Made by a program: the position numbers and the translations under genes
The notes under the pieces: model-generated
Seen by the model: the letters and a program-made list of their open reading frames with translations, nothing else
The model's database searches: none
Told to the model about the DNA's origin: nothing
Shown here: one piece after another, positions 1 through 7,317 of the stretch
How positions within the stretch are numbered: position 1 is the first letter of the stretch
Layout of the letters: the number at the start of each line of letters is the position of its first letter
NCBI RefSeq assembly: GCF_003686955.1
Contig: NZ_RCVM01000008.1
Coordinates: 1 to 64,000 of the forward strand
Reading direction: 5' to 3'
Length of the DNA stretch: 64,000 nucleotides
From: Streptococcus hillyeri
Lineage (GTDB): Bacteria; Bacillota; Bacilli; Lactobacillales; Streptococcaceae

Positions 1-287
1 CAATCCTCAAGGATTATCAAATGAACTCTATCACAGCTGATAACGGGGCTGAGTTCAGTCGTTTAGCAGAAGTTTTTGACCCTGCTCATATCTACTATGC
101 CCACCCGTATTCTTCTTGGGAGCGTGGGACTAATGAGAATCATAATAGACTCATCCGGCGTTGGTTGCCTAAGGGAAGCAAAAATGCGACTCAACAACAA
201 GTCGCATTTATTGAAAACTGGATTAACAACTATCCAAAGAAACTATTCAATTATAAATCTCCTATAGAGTTTTTACAGACTGCCTAA
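1..287 (+). CDS. IS30-family transposase, C-terminal part (5' end outside window)
   Basis: The frame is open from the first base of the window to a TAA at 285-287, so this is the C-terminal ~95 residues of a longer protein. It carries the end of a DDE integrase domain: ITADNGAEF (second catalytic Asp), then HPYSSWERGTNENHNRLIRR, which has the glutamate of the triad and the Ser-Trp-Glu-Arg-Gly-x-Asn-Glu-Asn signature typical of IS30-family transposases. The element ends between here and the rpmF promoter near 353. Its right inverted repeat should lie in 288-345, but I cannot define it without the left end. Whether the whole transposase is intact cannot be judged from this window. Confidence 0.85.
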   Translation, partial: ILKDYQMNSITADNGAEFSRLAEVFDPAHIYYAHPYSSWERGTNENHNRLIRRWLPKGSKNATQQQVAFIENWINNYPKKLFNYKSPIEFLQTA

Positions 288-352
288 CTTGAACTTGAAA
301 TTTGGCTTTTTACAAAAAATCGCAAATTTATCATAAAAAACTGTCAAGTAAC

Positions 353-381
353 TTTACTTTACAAAAATCTTTTGATATACT
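353..381 (+). promoter_or_regulatory. rpmF-rpmG promoter
   Basis: TTTACT (353-358), a 17-base spacer and TATACT (376-381) form a near-consensus sigma-A promoter about 50 bases before rpmF. The IS30 fragment ends just upstream and leaves it intact. Confidence 0.65.
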
Positions 382-431
382 GTTAAAGTTGGCGAAAGCC
401 GAAACACACACTTGAAAGGAAAATAAAGAAA

Positions 432-614
432 ATGGCAGTACCTGCACGTCACACTTCAAAAGCGAAGAAAAACAAACGTCGTACACACTACAAATTGACT
501 GCTCCATCAGTACAATTTGACGAAACAACTGGAGATTACTCACGTTCACACCGTGTATCGCTTAAAGGATACTACAAAGGACGTAAAATCGCTAAAGCTA
601 ACGAAGCTAAATAA
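432..614 (+). CDS. rpmF: 50S ribosomal protein L32
   Basis: A 60-residue protein starting [20 protein letters not shown], the highly conserved N-terminus of bacterial L32, a small protein of the large ribosomal subunit. The Cys residues of zinc-binding L32 forms are absent, so this is the Cys-minus version. A ribosome-binding site (GAAAGGAAA) precedes the ATG. It lies 15 bases before rpmG and shares its promoter. Confidence 0.97.
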
Positions 615-629
615 TAGAAGGGAGATACC

Positions 630-779
630 ATGCGCGTAAATATTACACTTGAACACAAAGAATCTGGTGAACGCTTGTACCTTACTTCAAAAAACAAACG
701 TAACACTCCAGACCGTCTTCAATTGAAAAAATACTCACCAAAATTGCGTAAACACGTAATCTTTACAGAGGTAAAATAA
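630..779 (+). CDS. rpmG: 50S ribosomal protein L33 (Cys-minus type)
   Basis: A 49-codon frame, ATG at 630-632, TAA at 777-779, with GGGAG as ribosome-binding site. The protein begins [20 protein letters not shown] and ends [12 protein letters not shown], matching L33 of the 50S subunit; the zinc-binding CxxC pairs of some L33 paralogues are missing. The last codons form part of the attachment site of the adjacent IME: the sequence from 760, through the stop codon and into the terminator, is repeated at 7183. Integration therefore leaves the reading frame intact. Confidence 0.95.
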   Translation: MRVNITLEHKESGERLYLTSKNKRNTPDRLQLKKYSPKLRKHVIFTEVK

Positions 780-796
780 TTGAGATAAGAAAAGCC
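760..796. repeat. IME attachment site attL (37-bp direct repeat)
   Basis: This segment covers the last six codons and stop of rpmG and the start of its terminator. It is identical base for base to 7183-7219; the match ends at 797/7220 (C versus T), although the terminator hairpins beyond stay similar. Confidence 0.9.
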
Positions 797-828
797 CTTG
801 AAATCAACGTTTCAAAGGCTTTTTTCTT
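791..828. terminator. rpmG terminator (left copy)
   Basis: An AAGCC-x-TTGAAA stem pairs with TTTCAA-x-GGCTT around a short loop and is followed by a T-run. Because the IME inserted here, a slightly divergent second copy of the hairpin lies at 7213-7249. It can also end the leftward integrase transcript. Confidence 0.75.
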
Positions 829-871
829 TTGATTTTAGCAAGATAACTGAATTTTAACTGATTAAAATAAA

Positions 872-2368
872 TCAAATAATTATTTCTGCTAAATCTATCA
901 TAGCCTGTTCAATCTTATGTTTTCCTTTCTGCATTACATGAAGATAAATTTTCTCTATCTCCTTACTATCCTCGGAATGTCCTACAAATTCTCGGATAAC
1001 ATTCAAACTAACTTTTTTATCTGCCATAACTGAAACAAAACTATGTCGGAACATATGAGGCACTATATGAATAGGTCTCCCAAAATCTACTAAATCATCA
1101 ATATCTGCATAAGGTTTTCCACTCTTCTTGTTATATTTTGCAGACTGACTAGAGCCACCACGCAGAAACATTGAGATTTCTGACTGGTACAAAGGACTGC
1201 CCTGCTGATTCTTTCCCTTGACATAAATTCTGGTAAAGATATATCCCATATCCCTATAAGTAGGGTTAAAGCGTGCTTGAAATCTATTTCTCTCAATATA
1301 CTTCAATAAAATCTCTTCCACTTTAGGAGACATTGGAATAGTTCTAACGCTCTCTTTGGTCTTTAGAATAGCCCTATATCGTTCCTTCTCATCGGTCAAC
1401 CTTTGTTCAACCATTTCTTTATCACTCTTGTTGTGACTTGCTCGTTGCCAATGTACTTTGATAAGTTTATTCTTGAAATCTAATATATCTTCATTCAATC
1501 CAAGGGCTTCGCTTGGTCTCATTCCTGTCAAATAGATTATTCTTAAAACATCCGCCACTAGTTCATTATTGTGTCTCTTTGTCCACTTTTCAATAATATC
1601 AAATACTTGATTAGCCTCATCAACTTCAAGATATTTTTCAGCTATATCTTCCCTAAGTTTCGCCTGCTCCTCTGCACTTGTAAGGGTCTTACGTTTGACC
1701 TTCTTGTTTAAAATAGGGTGTTGAGAAATTGTCAATTCTCCATGCTCTACCGCCCAATCAAATATCATCTTAAGATAAATGTGAATATTTTTTGAAATTC
1801 CTTCTGTAGCATTATCAATAATACTTTGCATTTTTTCTTGCTCCATACAAAACTGCTTAAAACTCATGTTTTCATTGAAATTAGGAAAAATATGCTGATT
1901 ATATACACTAACTCTACTATTCAAAGTATTCTTTGCAGGTTTAACCCTATTGACCCACCACTTAAATGCTAAACCGTATAATTCTTTATTTTCATCATAC
2001 GGTCTAGCTATGTCTTTTAGAAGTACAGTCTTACTAGGCTCGATTTCTTTCGGTTTCTCTCCAGTCAACTCTAATACAGTTTCATCAATCATTGCATTCA
2101 ATAACTTTGAAACTTTCGTAATCAGCTGACTATTCTTTATATCAGAGATAACTAGCTTATCTTGACCCTTGCTATCTTTTCCTGTCGGTGTTGCCTTAGT
2201 AGAATACCACCCTTTATTTTCCCCTCCTGTAAGATACTTATAGCGACTTTTTGTTATCAAGGGGTGAGTATACCTCATTGCAAATTTAACAAGTACATTA
2301 CCTTTCTTAGAAGGGTCTGGTTTCCATTGATAGACCGTTAAAACTCGAGTAGTCTTACCTACTTTCAT
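872..2368 (-). CDS. int: Tyrosine recombinase (IME integrase)
   Basis: A 498-residue site-specific recombinase that would catalyse integration into and excision from rpmG. The C-terminal catalytic domain shows the first Arg in YLTGMRPSEALGLN (about residue 285), HMFRHSFVSVM (the HxxR motif, about residue 440) and the nucleophile Tyr in GHSEDSKEIEKIYLHVM near the end. The N-terminal ~170 residues would be the arm-binding and core-binding parts. It is longer than most phage integrases (~380 aa). ATG at 2368 follows a strong AGGAGGGG ribosome-binding site. It lies next to attL and 15 bases after the Xis-like gene, a usual xis-int order. Confidence 0.93.
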   Translation of the reverse strand: MKVGKTTRVLTVYQWKPDPSKKGNVLVKFAMRYTHPLITKSRYKYLTGGENKGWYSTKATPTGKDSKGQDKLVISDIKNSQLITKVSKLLNAMIDETVLELTGEKPKEIEPSKTVLLKDIARPYDENKELYGLAFKWWVNRVKPAKNTLNSRVSVYNQHIFPNFNENMSFKQFCMEQEKMQSIIDNATEGISKNIHIYLKMIFDWAVEHGELTISQHPILNKKVKRKTLTSAEEQAKLREDIAEKYLEVDEANQVFDIIEKWTKRHNNELVADVLRIIYLTGMRPSEALGLNEDILDFKNKLIKVHWQRASHNKSDKEMVEQRLTDEKERYRAILKTKESVRTIPMSPKVEEILLKYIERNRFQARFNPTYRDMGYIFTRIYVKGKNQQGSPLYQSEISMFLRGGSSQSAKYNKKSGKPYADIDDLVDFGRPIHIVPHMFRHSFVSVMADKKVSLNVIREFVGHSEDSKEIEKIYLHVMQKGKHKIEQAMIDLAEIII

Positions 2369-2383
2369 TTTCCCCTCCTTGTG

Positions 2384-2632
2384 CTAAGCAATAACTGCCT
2401 CGTTTTCATGGAAAATTTTATAATCAAACCAATCCTTGAAAACTTCTGCATGGATAAAAACATTCCCATGAGTTCCACAAATTCCAAAAGAATAGGGACT
2501 ATTCCTCATTTGACGAATATAGTGATCCAAAGTCGGTAATTTCATACCCTTCCAGAGTTCATCTAAGAACTCCTTTTTTCGATACCAATTTTTGGTTAAA
2601 TCATAATCTGACCTCGTTTTAATCTCTATCAT
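2384..2632 (-). CDS. Small protein, probable excisionase/directionality factor
   Basis: Directly upstream of int on the same strand. I prefer the second ATG at 2632 (82 aa, MIEIKTRSDYDL...) because the AAAGGA ribosome-binding site lies about 9 bases before it and would touch the upstream ATG at 2641. The middle (KEFLDELWKGMKLPTLDHYIRQMRNSPYSFGICG) reads like a short winged-helix DNA-binding protein, with a target-specific segment then FIHAEVFKDWF. The role is inferred from position and size; I see no decisive family motif. Confidence 0.6.
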   Translation of the reverse strand: MIEIKTRSDYDLTKNWYRKKEFLDELWKGMKLPTLDHYIRQMRNSPYSFGICGTHGNVFIHAEVFKDWFDYKIFHENEAVIA

Positions 2633-2710
2633 TGAAGACATTCCTTTCTTTTGTTATAATCTAGTTAGTTAATTTTTAGAGGCGACTTGTTTTTCAAGTC
2701 GTCTTTTTTT
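2632..2710 (+). ncRNA. Candidate ~45-nt RNA: promoter directly followed by terminator
   Basis: On the plus strand, opposite to all IME genes: TTGAAG (2632-2637), a 17-base spacer and TATAAT (2655-2660) with an extended -10 TG at 2652-2653. Only about 20 bases after the expected start lies a GC-rich hairpin (GGCGACTTG at 2681-2689 with CAAGTCGTC at 2695-2703, one G-T pair) followed by seven or more T. The product would be about 45 nt and would include sequence antisense to the mobT stop codon. The hairpin does not have a T-run in the minus direction. No open frame is present. The function is unknown. Confidence 0.4.
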
Positions 2711-3710
2711 GTCCCCATAAGGGAGAACTTTTCTGCTCTCGAATATATTGCGCTATATCTTTTTCGTCATTATCAGTTAGCCGAGACAATCCCTCTTTTA
2801 GTAGGCTCTGAATGTAATTTTCTGCCTTTTGAACATCATAGGCTTGATATTTTGCTATATAGACTTTTGCTAATGTCTTTGCAACTTGTTTCTCTGTCCA
2901 AGCCTCAGACTGTCGTAGGGTTGGTTTTGTTCGTTCAACACTCAAAACTGTCTGATTTTCGGTCTTAAGATAATCTATCCACCACTTGACCTTTTTCCTT
3001 CTCCAACGGTTTCTATCTGTCGCATTAGGACGAACAAAACGATAATGACCATTGATAGCCTCAAAATAGATAGACGATAAAGGGCGTTTCAGAAATAACT
3101 GCTCTGCAATAATATTCGCCTTTTCCTGCCAACATCTAAGTTCTGCACGAATCCAAAAGAGATATTCTACAAGTTCTTGCTTGCTAAGTTGTTCCATACG
3201 TTTATTGTAGATACACCATTGCTGATTGCCTCTGGAACCTATAGCAACCGTCTCTCCAACTCGTTCTCCATTTTCTAAGACAGATTTCTCATGATACTCA
3301 AAATGCTTTGCTTTCGAGATACATAAACCTTTCTTGCAATAGTCATATACTCGCTGAACATCTAAACTACCGTCAAATATGTCGTGAGCAATATCTAAGC
3401 GAGTAAAATTAACCGAATACTGATACAACCGACCTATCAAAGCTATCCAATTATTTTCGTTACCGTCCAAAAATTCTTCATATTGGCGACAACCTTGCCC
3501 TTTTAATTCGACAAAAACCCCCATTGAAGGTCTATCCTCATTAAAGTACACTTTAATCTCAGAACAAGCATAATGTCGCTGGTACTTGTTTATTCCCCAA
3601 TTATTTAATGTGAAATCTTCTAAAGGAATTAAAAGAATATCAGTTAAAACACTTTCTGGAGGAATATTTTTAACGGTTACTGCAAAATAATCAATTCTGA
3701 CTGTATTCAT
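2694..3710 (-). CDS. mobT: MobT-family relaxase / Rep_trans-type initiator
   Basis: A 338-residue protein of the rolling-circle replication-initiator type used as relaxase by Tn916 (Orf20) and ICEBs1 (NicK). Conserved stretches visible are the N-terminal MNTVRIDYFAVTVK strand, SVNFTRLDIAHDIFDG (metal-binding/catalytic region, about residues 105-120), and IGSRGNQQWCIYNKRMEQ with the Tyr expected to attack DNA (about residue 190). It would nick oriT on the leading DNA strand and perhaps support replication of the excised circle. GGAG precedes the ATG by 9 bases. The gene follows the 139-aa gene by 4 bases. Confidence 0.85.
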   Translation of the reverse strand: MNTVRIDYFAVTVKNIPPESVLTDILLIPLEDFTLNNWGINKYQRHYACSEIKVYFNEDRPSMGVFVELKGQGCRQYEEFLDGNENNWIALIGRLYQYSVNFTRLDIAHDIFDGSLDVQRVYDYCKKGLCISKAKHFEYHEKSVLENGERVGETVAIGSRGNQQWCIYNKRMEQLSKQELVEYLFWIRAELRCWQEKANIIAEQLFLKRPLSSIYFEAINGHYRFVRPNATDRNRWRRKKVKWWIDYLKTENQTVLSVERTKPTLRQSEAWTEKQVAKTLAKVYIAKYQAYDVQKAENYIQSLLKEGLSRLTDNDEKDIAQYIREQKSSPLWGQKKTT

Positions 3711-3714
3711 AGGG

Positions 3715-4134
3715 TTATGCTCCTAGAATTTTAATGTCCTCACATACTAATTTAACACCTGCCCAGTTACTTCGTGCCATGTTCCAAGCTAAACGAACTT
3801 TCGGCTTAACCAACTCAATCGGAACATTCAAAAGTGATTCATTTTGAGCGAGCATAGCAACCTTATCTACATTACCTACAATTTCTAGGTTGATAGCTTT
3901 CAAGTCATCAGTAGAAATTCCCATTTCAGTTAGAACTTTCACTTTATCGGCATCAAGGGCAGTACAAGTGATTTTCGTAACTTCTTCAGTTTTGATTTTC
4001 TCGCCATTAACCTCGTTATACCTATTATTTACTTTAGCAGATAGAATAACAATATTTTTCGGCACTTCAAACTGTGTCATATCCAAATCAAGTTGCCCAA
4101 TCTTAAGGGTAGTATCTGTCATATTGTAAGTCAT
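3715..4134 (-). CDS. Unknown 139-aa protein between oriT and mobT
   Basis: Starts at ATG 4134 with GGAG 8 bases upstream and ends 4 bases before mobT. The sequence is rich in short beta-strand-like segments (FEVPKNIVILSAKVNNRY, TKITCTALDADKVKVL, PIELVKPKVRLAWN) and lacks a signal peptide or membrane segment. The position directly after oriT and before the relaxase suggests an accessory role in DNA processing, for example a single-strand-binding or auxiliary protein; this is inference from context. I do not recognise the family. Confidence 0.75.
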   Translation of the reverse strand: MTYNMTDTTLKIGQLDLDMTQFEVPKNIVILSAKVNNRYNEVNGEKIKTEEVTKITCTALDADKVKVLTEMGISTDDLKAINLEIVGNVDKVAMLAQNESLLNVPIELVKPKVRLAWNMARSNWAGVKLVCEDIKILGA

Positions 4135-4283
4135 AATAATTACTCCATTTTCTATTCAAAAAGTCGTATCCTACACGAAAAGCGACTCAATCCCTTCTCC
4201 CACAAGGGTTTCAATGACTTCGGTATAACCAACAAGCCGTAACCCCTTACGTATCAAGGGTTTAGAGTACATTTCATGTATGT

Positions 4284-4312
4284 GTGCACCCCCTATTAGT
4301 ACTGGGGGGATT
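4284..4312 (-). other. Putative oriT / nic region
   Basis: An inverted repeat of CCCCC (4289-4293) and GGGGGG (4304-4309) flanks a 10-base centre. Read on the minus strand it is CCCCCC, AGTACTAATA, GGGGGT. This resembles the nic region of Tn916 and ICEBs1 as I recall it, where a C-tract, a centre ending CTAACA and a G-tract lie next to the relaxase gene. It sits between tcpA and the mobT transcription unit, the same relative place as in Tn916. The surrounding 4171-4400 is unusually GC-rich and has no convincing gene. Confidence 0.7.
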
Positions 4313-4412
4313 TTTCTGACCTCCTGCAAAGCAGTCGGTTGGCTCTTTCTCCTAGCGAAAAGAGGAACGCTCCGCTCGATTCTGCCCCTCCAGGGCAATC
4401 GGCCCTATTTCG

Positions 4413-5798
4413 CTAGTCCGAAAGACCGTCATTATTTCTAATACTCCAGTAGCGGTCGCAAGCCTTATCAAAATATTCTTCAAAGTCTAGTTCATCAGAC
4501 TTGAAAGGTACTTCAACATATCGAGGCTGTGGAATCACTCCGTCTATTTGAATGTAACCTGTCCCAATACCACAAGTCTTGTAGTCAATATCTTGACTAG
4601 AAAACATCATGCGACAAGAATCTGAATCAGCAGTTGTTGAACCCAATAAGAGAGCCGTACCAAAATTTTGCCTCATATACGTCGGAATGAAGTCACTTGA
4701 AGCCCTCTGTAAGCCAACTATGACCTCTATAGAAGCTTGCCTTGATTTAACCAATAAACTTCCAAGATTAGACATAGCCTCTTGATAGGCTTGCTTGCCT
4801 TCTTTAGTAGTCTCTGCCTCTGTTTTGAAAGCAATCCCCTCATCTAACACAATAACAAGTGGATAGTTCCCATTAACTTCTGCCCACGACAATACTTTTC
4901 CTTTGGAAATATAAGTTTCTGGATTATCTCCCATGACTTGAAAGCGAGTGTTCATCTCTTCTACTGCCTCTCTTAAACCTGCTGCAATCTGAAAAGGAGA
5001 ATTATAAACTACCTTATAACCTAATCTATCTTCTAATTTCTTACCAACTAGCCAAGACAACTCCCCTTTTTTGGGGTCAAGCAATTTTATTTCAGCTCCT
5101 AAAGTTAAGTATTGAGCCACAAGGTTCTCTAGCATCACCGTTTTTCCCGACTTGGTCGAACCAGCCAAAAGGGCGTGAGGCGGAGAGCCAAACTGCCAAC
5201 CTACTTTCTCGGAGATTGTCAAATTTGTAGTTTTGAGGGTGTCTTCCCAAGTCAGCCTATTTTCAGCAAATTTAGGGAAAATATAGGTTACTTGATTTAC
5301 TGTTTCTACCATTTCTCCCAACTCTAAAGAGAGAGAACTAGATAAGAGTGAGCCAATTTTAGAGGCTAAATCATTATATTTATCTCCATATTTCATAACA
5401 TAAATTTCTATATTCTGTTCTGTTTCCCTATATTTTAGAACTAAATGATTAGTGATTTGTTCTATACCATTGATAACCTGACTCTCATAAAATTTATTAG
5501 AGACAATCATATATTGCAAATTATAGTTGATTCCATTCAGGTATGCCTGCTGACACTTCCTCCAAAAACGGAATATAAGGTAAAACATCCCTAAAAAGAA
5601 TATGCCAACAATTGAACTAATAATATTTTCTTGAAATAATAGGACACTAGCTAAAATTAAAACTGCGAAAACACAATAAAAATATCTTGAAATTATTTTG
5701 CTATATATGATAGGAATGTATAGGTTTGGCTTAACCGTTCTAAGCCTCTGTTTGTTCCATCGTAACACTCGCCTTATTATTCTTCTCATTATCAGCAC
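4413..5798 (-). CDS. tcpA: FtsK/HerA-type coupling ATPase (TcpA-like)
   Basis: A 461-residue membrane-anchored DNA-translocase ATPase. Two hydrophobic segments lie in the first ~80 residues (VFAVLILASVLLF, IVGIFFLGMFYLIF). The Walker A is AGSTKSGKTV (about residue 215) and the Walker B is YPLVIVLDEG (about residue 310), followed by the Gln-rich translocase region (EVIVGLQRASSDFIP). In MobT elements this protein delivers the relaxase-bound strand to a mating channel, here presumably supplied by a co-resident ICE. The listed start is a GTG with AAGGA 5 bases upstream; ATG at 5789 is also possible. The start overlaps the end of the 83-aa gene by ~59 bases. Confidence 0.88.
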   Translation of the reverse strand: MLIMRRIIRRVLRWNKQRLRTVKPNLYIPIIYSKIISRYFYCVFAVLILASVLLFQENIISSIVGIFFLGMFYLIFRFWRKCQQAYLNGINYNLQYMIVSNKFYESQVINGIEQITNHLVLKYRETEQNIEIYVMKYGDKYNDLASKIGSLLSSSLSLELGEMVETVNQVTYIFPKFAENRLTWEDTLKTTNLTISEKVGWQFGSPPHALLAGSTKSGKTVMLENLVAQYLTLGAEIKLLDPKKGELSWLVGKKLEDRLGYKVVYNSPFQIAAGLREAVEEMNTRFQVMGDNPETYISKGKVLSWAEVNGNYPLVIVLDEGIAFKTEAETTKEGKQAYQEAMSNLGSLLVKSRQASIEVIVGLQRASSDFIPTYMRQNFGTALLLGSTTADSDSCRMMFSSQDIDYKTCGIGTGYIQIDGVIPQPRYVEVPFKSDELDFEEYFDKACDRYWSIRNNDGLSD

Positions 5799-5991
5799 TC
5801 TCTTCCTTCACGCTTTCAACTGATATAATGTCCAACGACCATAACAAAAGTGGGATAACTAAGAACCCCCCAGCAACAAAAACCGTTTCTATTAAAGGAG
5901 TTCCGTATTCGCTTGTCATATCTAATAGCAAGTAAATAGAAAAGACTAACGCTGGATAAGTTATATAAAACAATAGTTTGTAGATTTTCAT
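5740..5991 (-). CDS. Small membrane protein of the IME
   Basis: 83 residues with two hydrophobic stretches (LLFYITYPALVFSIYLLL and a second around FVAGGFLVIPLLLWSL), then a charged C-terminal tail. AAAGGA lies 8 bases before ATG 5991. The 3' end overlaps the start of tcpA, which suggests translational coupling and perhaps a partner role at the membrane. The family is not recognised; small two-span proteins commonly precede tcpA in elements of this type. Confidence 0.7.
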   Translation of the reverse strand: MKIYKLLFYITYPALVFSIYLLLDMTSEYGTPLIETVFVAGGFLVIPLLLWSLDIISVESVKEESADNEKNNKASVTMEQTEA

Positions 5992-6046
5992 GAAATTTGT
6001 CCTTTCTTAAAACAAAAGGGGGAGGGGTTAGCTCCCCCTAACATCA

Positions 6047-6367
6047 CTAAGCTTCAATTACAGAGGTATAAAAAGAAGTTTCCCTATAACCTTGATAAAC
6101 TACTCTATTCATTATTCTAATACGAGAATCATCAGAAATACGGTGTTTTTGACGATTAAGAATAATGATGTTTTCTGCTAACTTCTTCAAGGTTGCCTCA
6201 TATATTACACCACTAAATGGCAAATTTTTCTTTAGGAATTCTCGGGAGTCATTATCTAATATAAAAGGTACTGAATTATCTGAATTAAAGCCTTGTACTC
6301 GTTTAATCCCATTGATATTTGGCATTTCCATTCCTTCATTGAGGAAAATTTCTTTAAATGTTTTCAT
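6047..6367 (-). CDS. Unknown 106-aa protein of the IME
   Basis: Starts at ATG 6367 with GGAG 10 bases upstream. No signal or membrane segment is seen; the protein is mixed charged and hydrophobic (KNLPFSGVIYEATLKKLAENIIILNRQKHRI). It lies in the same transcription direction as tcpA, 55 bases upstream of the 83-aa gene. I do not recognise the family and propose no function. Confidence 0.65.
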   Translation of the reverse strand: MKTFKEIFLNEGMEMPNINGIKRVQGFNSDNSVPFILDNDSREFLKKNLPFSGVIYEATLKKLAENIIILNRQKHRISDDSRIRIMNRVVYQGYRETSFYTSVIEA

Positions 6368-6520
6368 ATATATATTTCTCCATTTTCTATTTTGTTGTTA
6401 TAGTCAATATTTTTAAAGAGGTAAGTATTGGTGAAGCTCTAATCATAGAATCTCCTTTATATATTCTTAGTGGTCACACTAGGATACAATATCGGGATAA
6501 AATTAAACCTAATAAAAGGT

Positions 6521-6988
6521 TTAAAGTATTTCTTTTTGATACTGCTTATATCCAGCAAAAATGACTAATTTTATAATATAAGAAAGCCTCAAAATTCGTC
6601 TATTATTTTCCCCCATGAATTTTCTTTGATAGCTTTCTAATCCATTCCAAATTTCATCATCTAAATATAATTTAGGGGTTGTACTAGCGTCAGAATCTAT
6701 TTTAAAGCTTAGCTTATCCATCTCTTGTGCTAGCATATCCCAGTCCTCACTATCATAGCTAGTAGTATTTCTGTAACACATTTCAACAATACTAGAAAAA
6801 CTAACCTTAAACGCAATATTCCTAGAAACCCCATTTAAAAATGGAAAATCACTCAACAAACTATTTTCTGCTTTTTCAATTAGTCCTTGAGCTATCTCTT
6901 TCTCTAGCTGTTTTTGTTTAAACTCGATTAATTCATCAACCCAAAAAGAAGTAACAGAAGCTAAACGAACACTTTTATAGATTCTCAT
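6521..6988 (-). CDS. Unknown 155-aa protein, first gene of the IME
   Basis: I place the start at ATG 6988 (MRIYKSVRLASV...), preceded by AAAAGGAGAAGGGA. A longer frame opening at 7051 would run through the promoter at 7020-7048 and is unlikely. The protein is helical and charged and has no membrane segment. As the first gene after the only clear promoter of the element, it could be a regulator or copy-control protein; this is inference only. A possible ribbon or helix pair lies near the C-terminus (NNRRILRLSYIIKLVIFAGYK). Confidence 0.7.
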   Translation of the reverse strand: MRIYKSVRLASVTSFWVDELIEFKQKQLEKEIAQGLIEKAENSLLSDFPFLNGVSRNIAFKVSFSSIVEMCYRNTTSYDSEDWDMLAQEMDKLSFKIDSDASTTPKLYLDDEIWNGLESYQRKFMGENNRRILRLSYIIKLVIFAGYKQYQKEIL

Positions 6989-7010
6989 ATCCCTTCTCCT
7001 TTTGTATCTT

Positions 7011-7048
7011 GGTATACCTACTATACCATGAATCGGGATGCTTGTCAA
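7011..7048 (-). promoter_or_regulatory. IME operon promoter with overlapping palindrome
   Basis: On the minus strand TTGACA (7043-7048), a 17-base spacer and TATAGT (7020-7025) make a near-consensus promoter about 25-30 bases before the 155-aa gene. A palindrome, GGTATA (7011-7016) and TATACC (7022-7027), covers the -10 and start point and would suit an operator. It probably drives the whole leftward gene set. Confidence 0.75.
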
Positions 7049-7182
7049 CAAAATAACTGAAAAATAACTGATTAAACTTCAAGTAATCTATAATTCACTA
7101 TATATCACTCGCTTTCTATCCGATATAAAGCCTGTCAGATAAAGCTTTCTAAGTATCATAATACTTCATTAAAATAACATTT

Positions 7183-7219
7183 TCTTTACAGAGGTAAAAT
7201 AATTGAGATAAGAAAAGCC
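7183..7219. repeat. IME attachment site attR (37-bp direct repeat)
   Basis: Exact second copy of 760-796. The base before it (7182 T versus 759 A) and the base after it (7220 T versus 797 C) differ, which sets the limits of the repeat. A second, slightly different rpmG-type terminator hairpin follows at 7213-7249. Confidence 0.9.
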
Positions 7220-7249
7220 TATGAAACCAACGTTTCAAAGGCTTTTTTT
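7213..7249. terminator. rpmG-type terminator (right copy)
   Basis: Hairpin nearly identical to that at 791-828 (GAAACCAACGTTTC core, GGC/GCC outer pairs, T7). It marks the chromosome side of attR and would have terminated rpmG before insertion. Confidence 0.7.
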
Positions 7250-7280
7250 AAATACGACAGCATGTCGTATTTAAAAAAAG
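7242..7280. terminator. Perfect 18-bp inverted repeat, bidirectional terminator
   Basis: Arms 7242-7259 and 7263-7280 are exact reverse complements around a 3-base loop (GCA). Each arm carries a 7-base T or A tract, so the hairpin can terminate in both directions. It overlaps the T-run of the preceding hairpin. A further imperfect hairpin at 7274-7308 (AAAAAGT-x-CAAAAT) points leftward and would end the sip-like gene. Confidence 0.75.
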
Positions 7281-7317
7281 TCCAAAATCACAAATTTTGA
7301 ACTTTTTCGATTAATTT

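Larger units (their letters stand above)
760..7219. mobile_element. Integrative mobilizable element in rpmG
   Basis: About 6.46 kb bounded by exact 37-bp direct repeats (760-796 and 7183-7219) made of the 3' end of rpmG plus the start of its terminator. All genes are on the minus strand, in transcription order: 155-aa unknown, 106-aa unknown, 83-aa membrane protein, TcpA-like coupling ATPase, oriT, 139-aa unknown, MobT relaxase, small Xis-like protein, tyrosine integrase. The content is integration plus DNA processing without a mating-pore apparatus, which defines an IME rather than an ICE. The TcpA-oriT-MobT order matches orf21-oriT-orf20 of Tn916. From recollection, rpmG is a known target for streptococcal ICEs and IMEs; I cannot name the closest relative. 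Confidence 0.9.

Noticed and set aside
4171..4398. 75-aa frame on the minus strand between tcpA and the 139-aa gene
   Set aside because: Covers the GC-rich oriT region, odd composition (many Arg/Pro), no convincing ribosome-binding site. Better explained as non-coding transfer-origin DNA.
6989..7051. N-terminal extension of the first IME gene to 7051
   Set aside because: It would translate the consensus promoter at 7020-7048; the ATG at 6988 has a strong ribosome-binding site.
872..7051. Full ICE
   Set aside because: No VirB4-like ATPase, VirD4-independent pore proteins or lysozyme-type transfer proteins are present; only relaxase and coupling ATPase.
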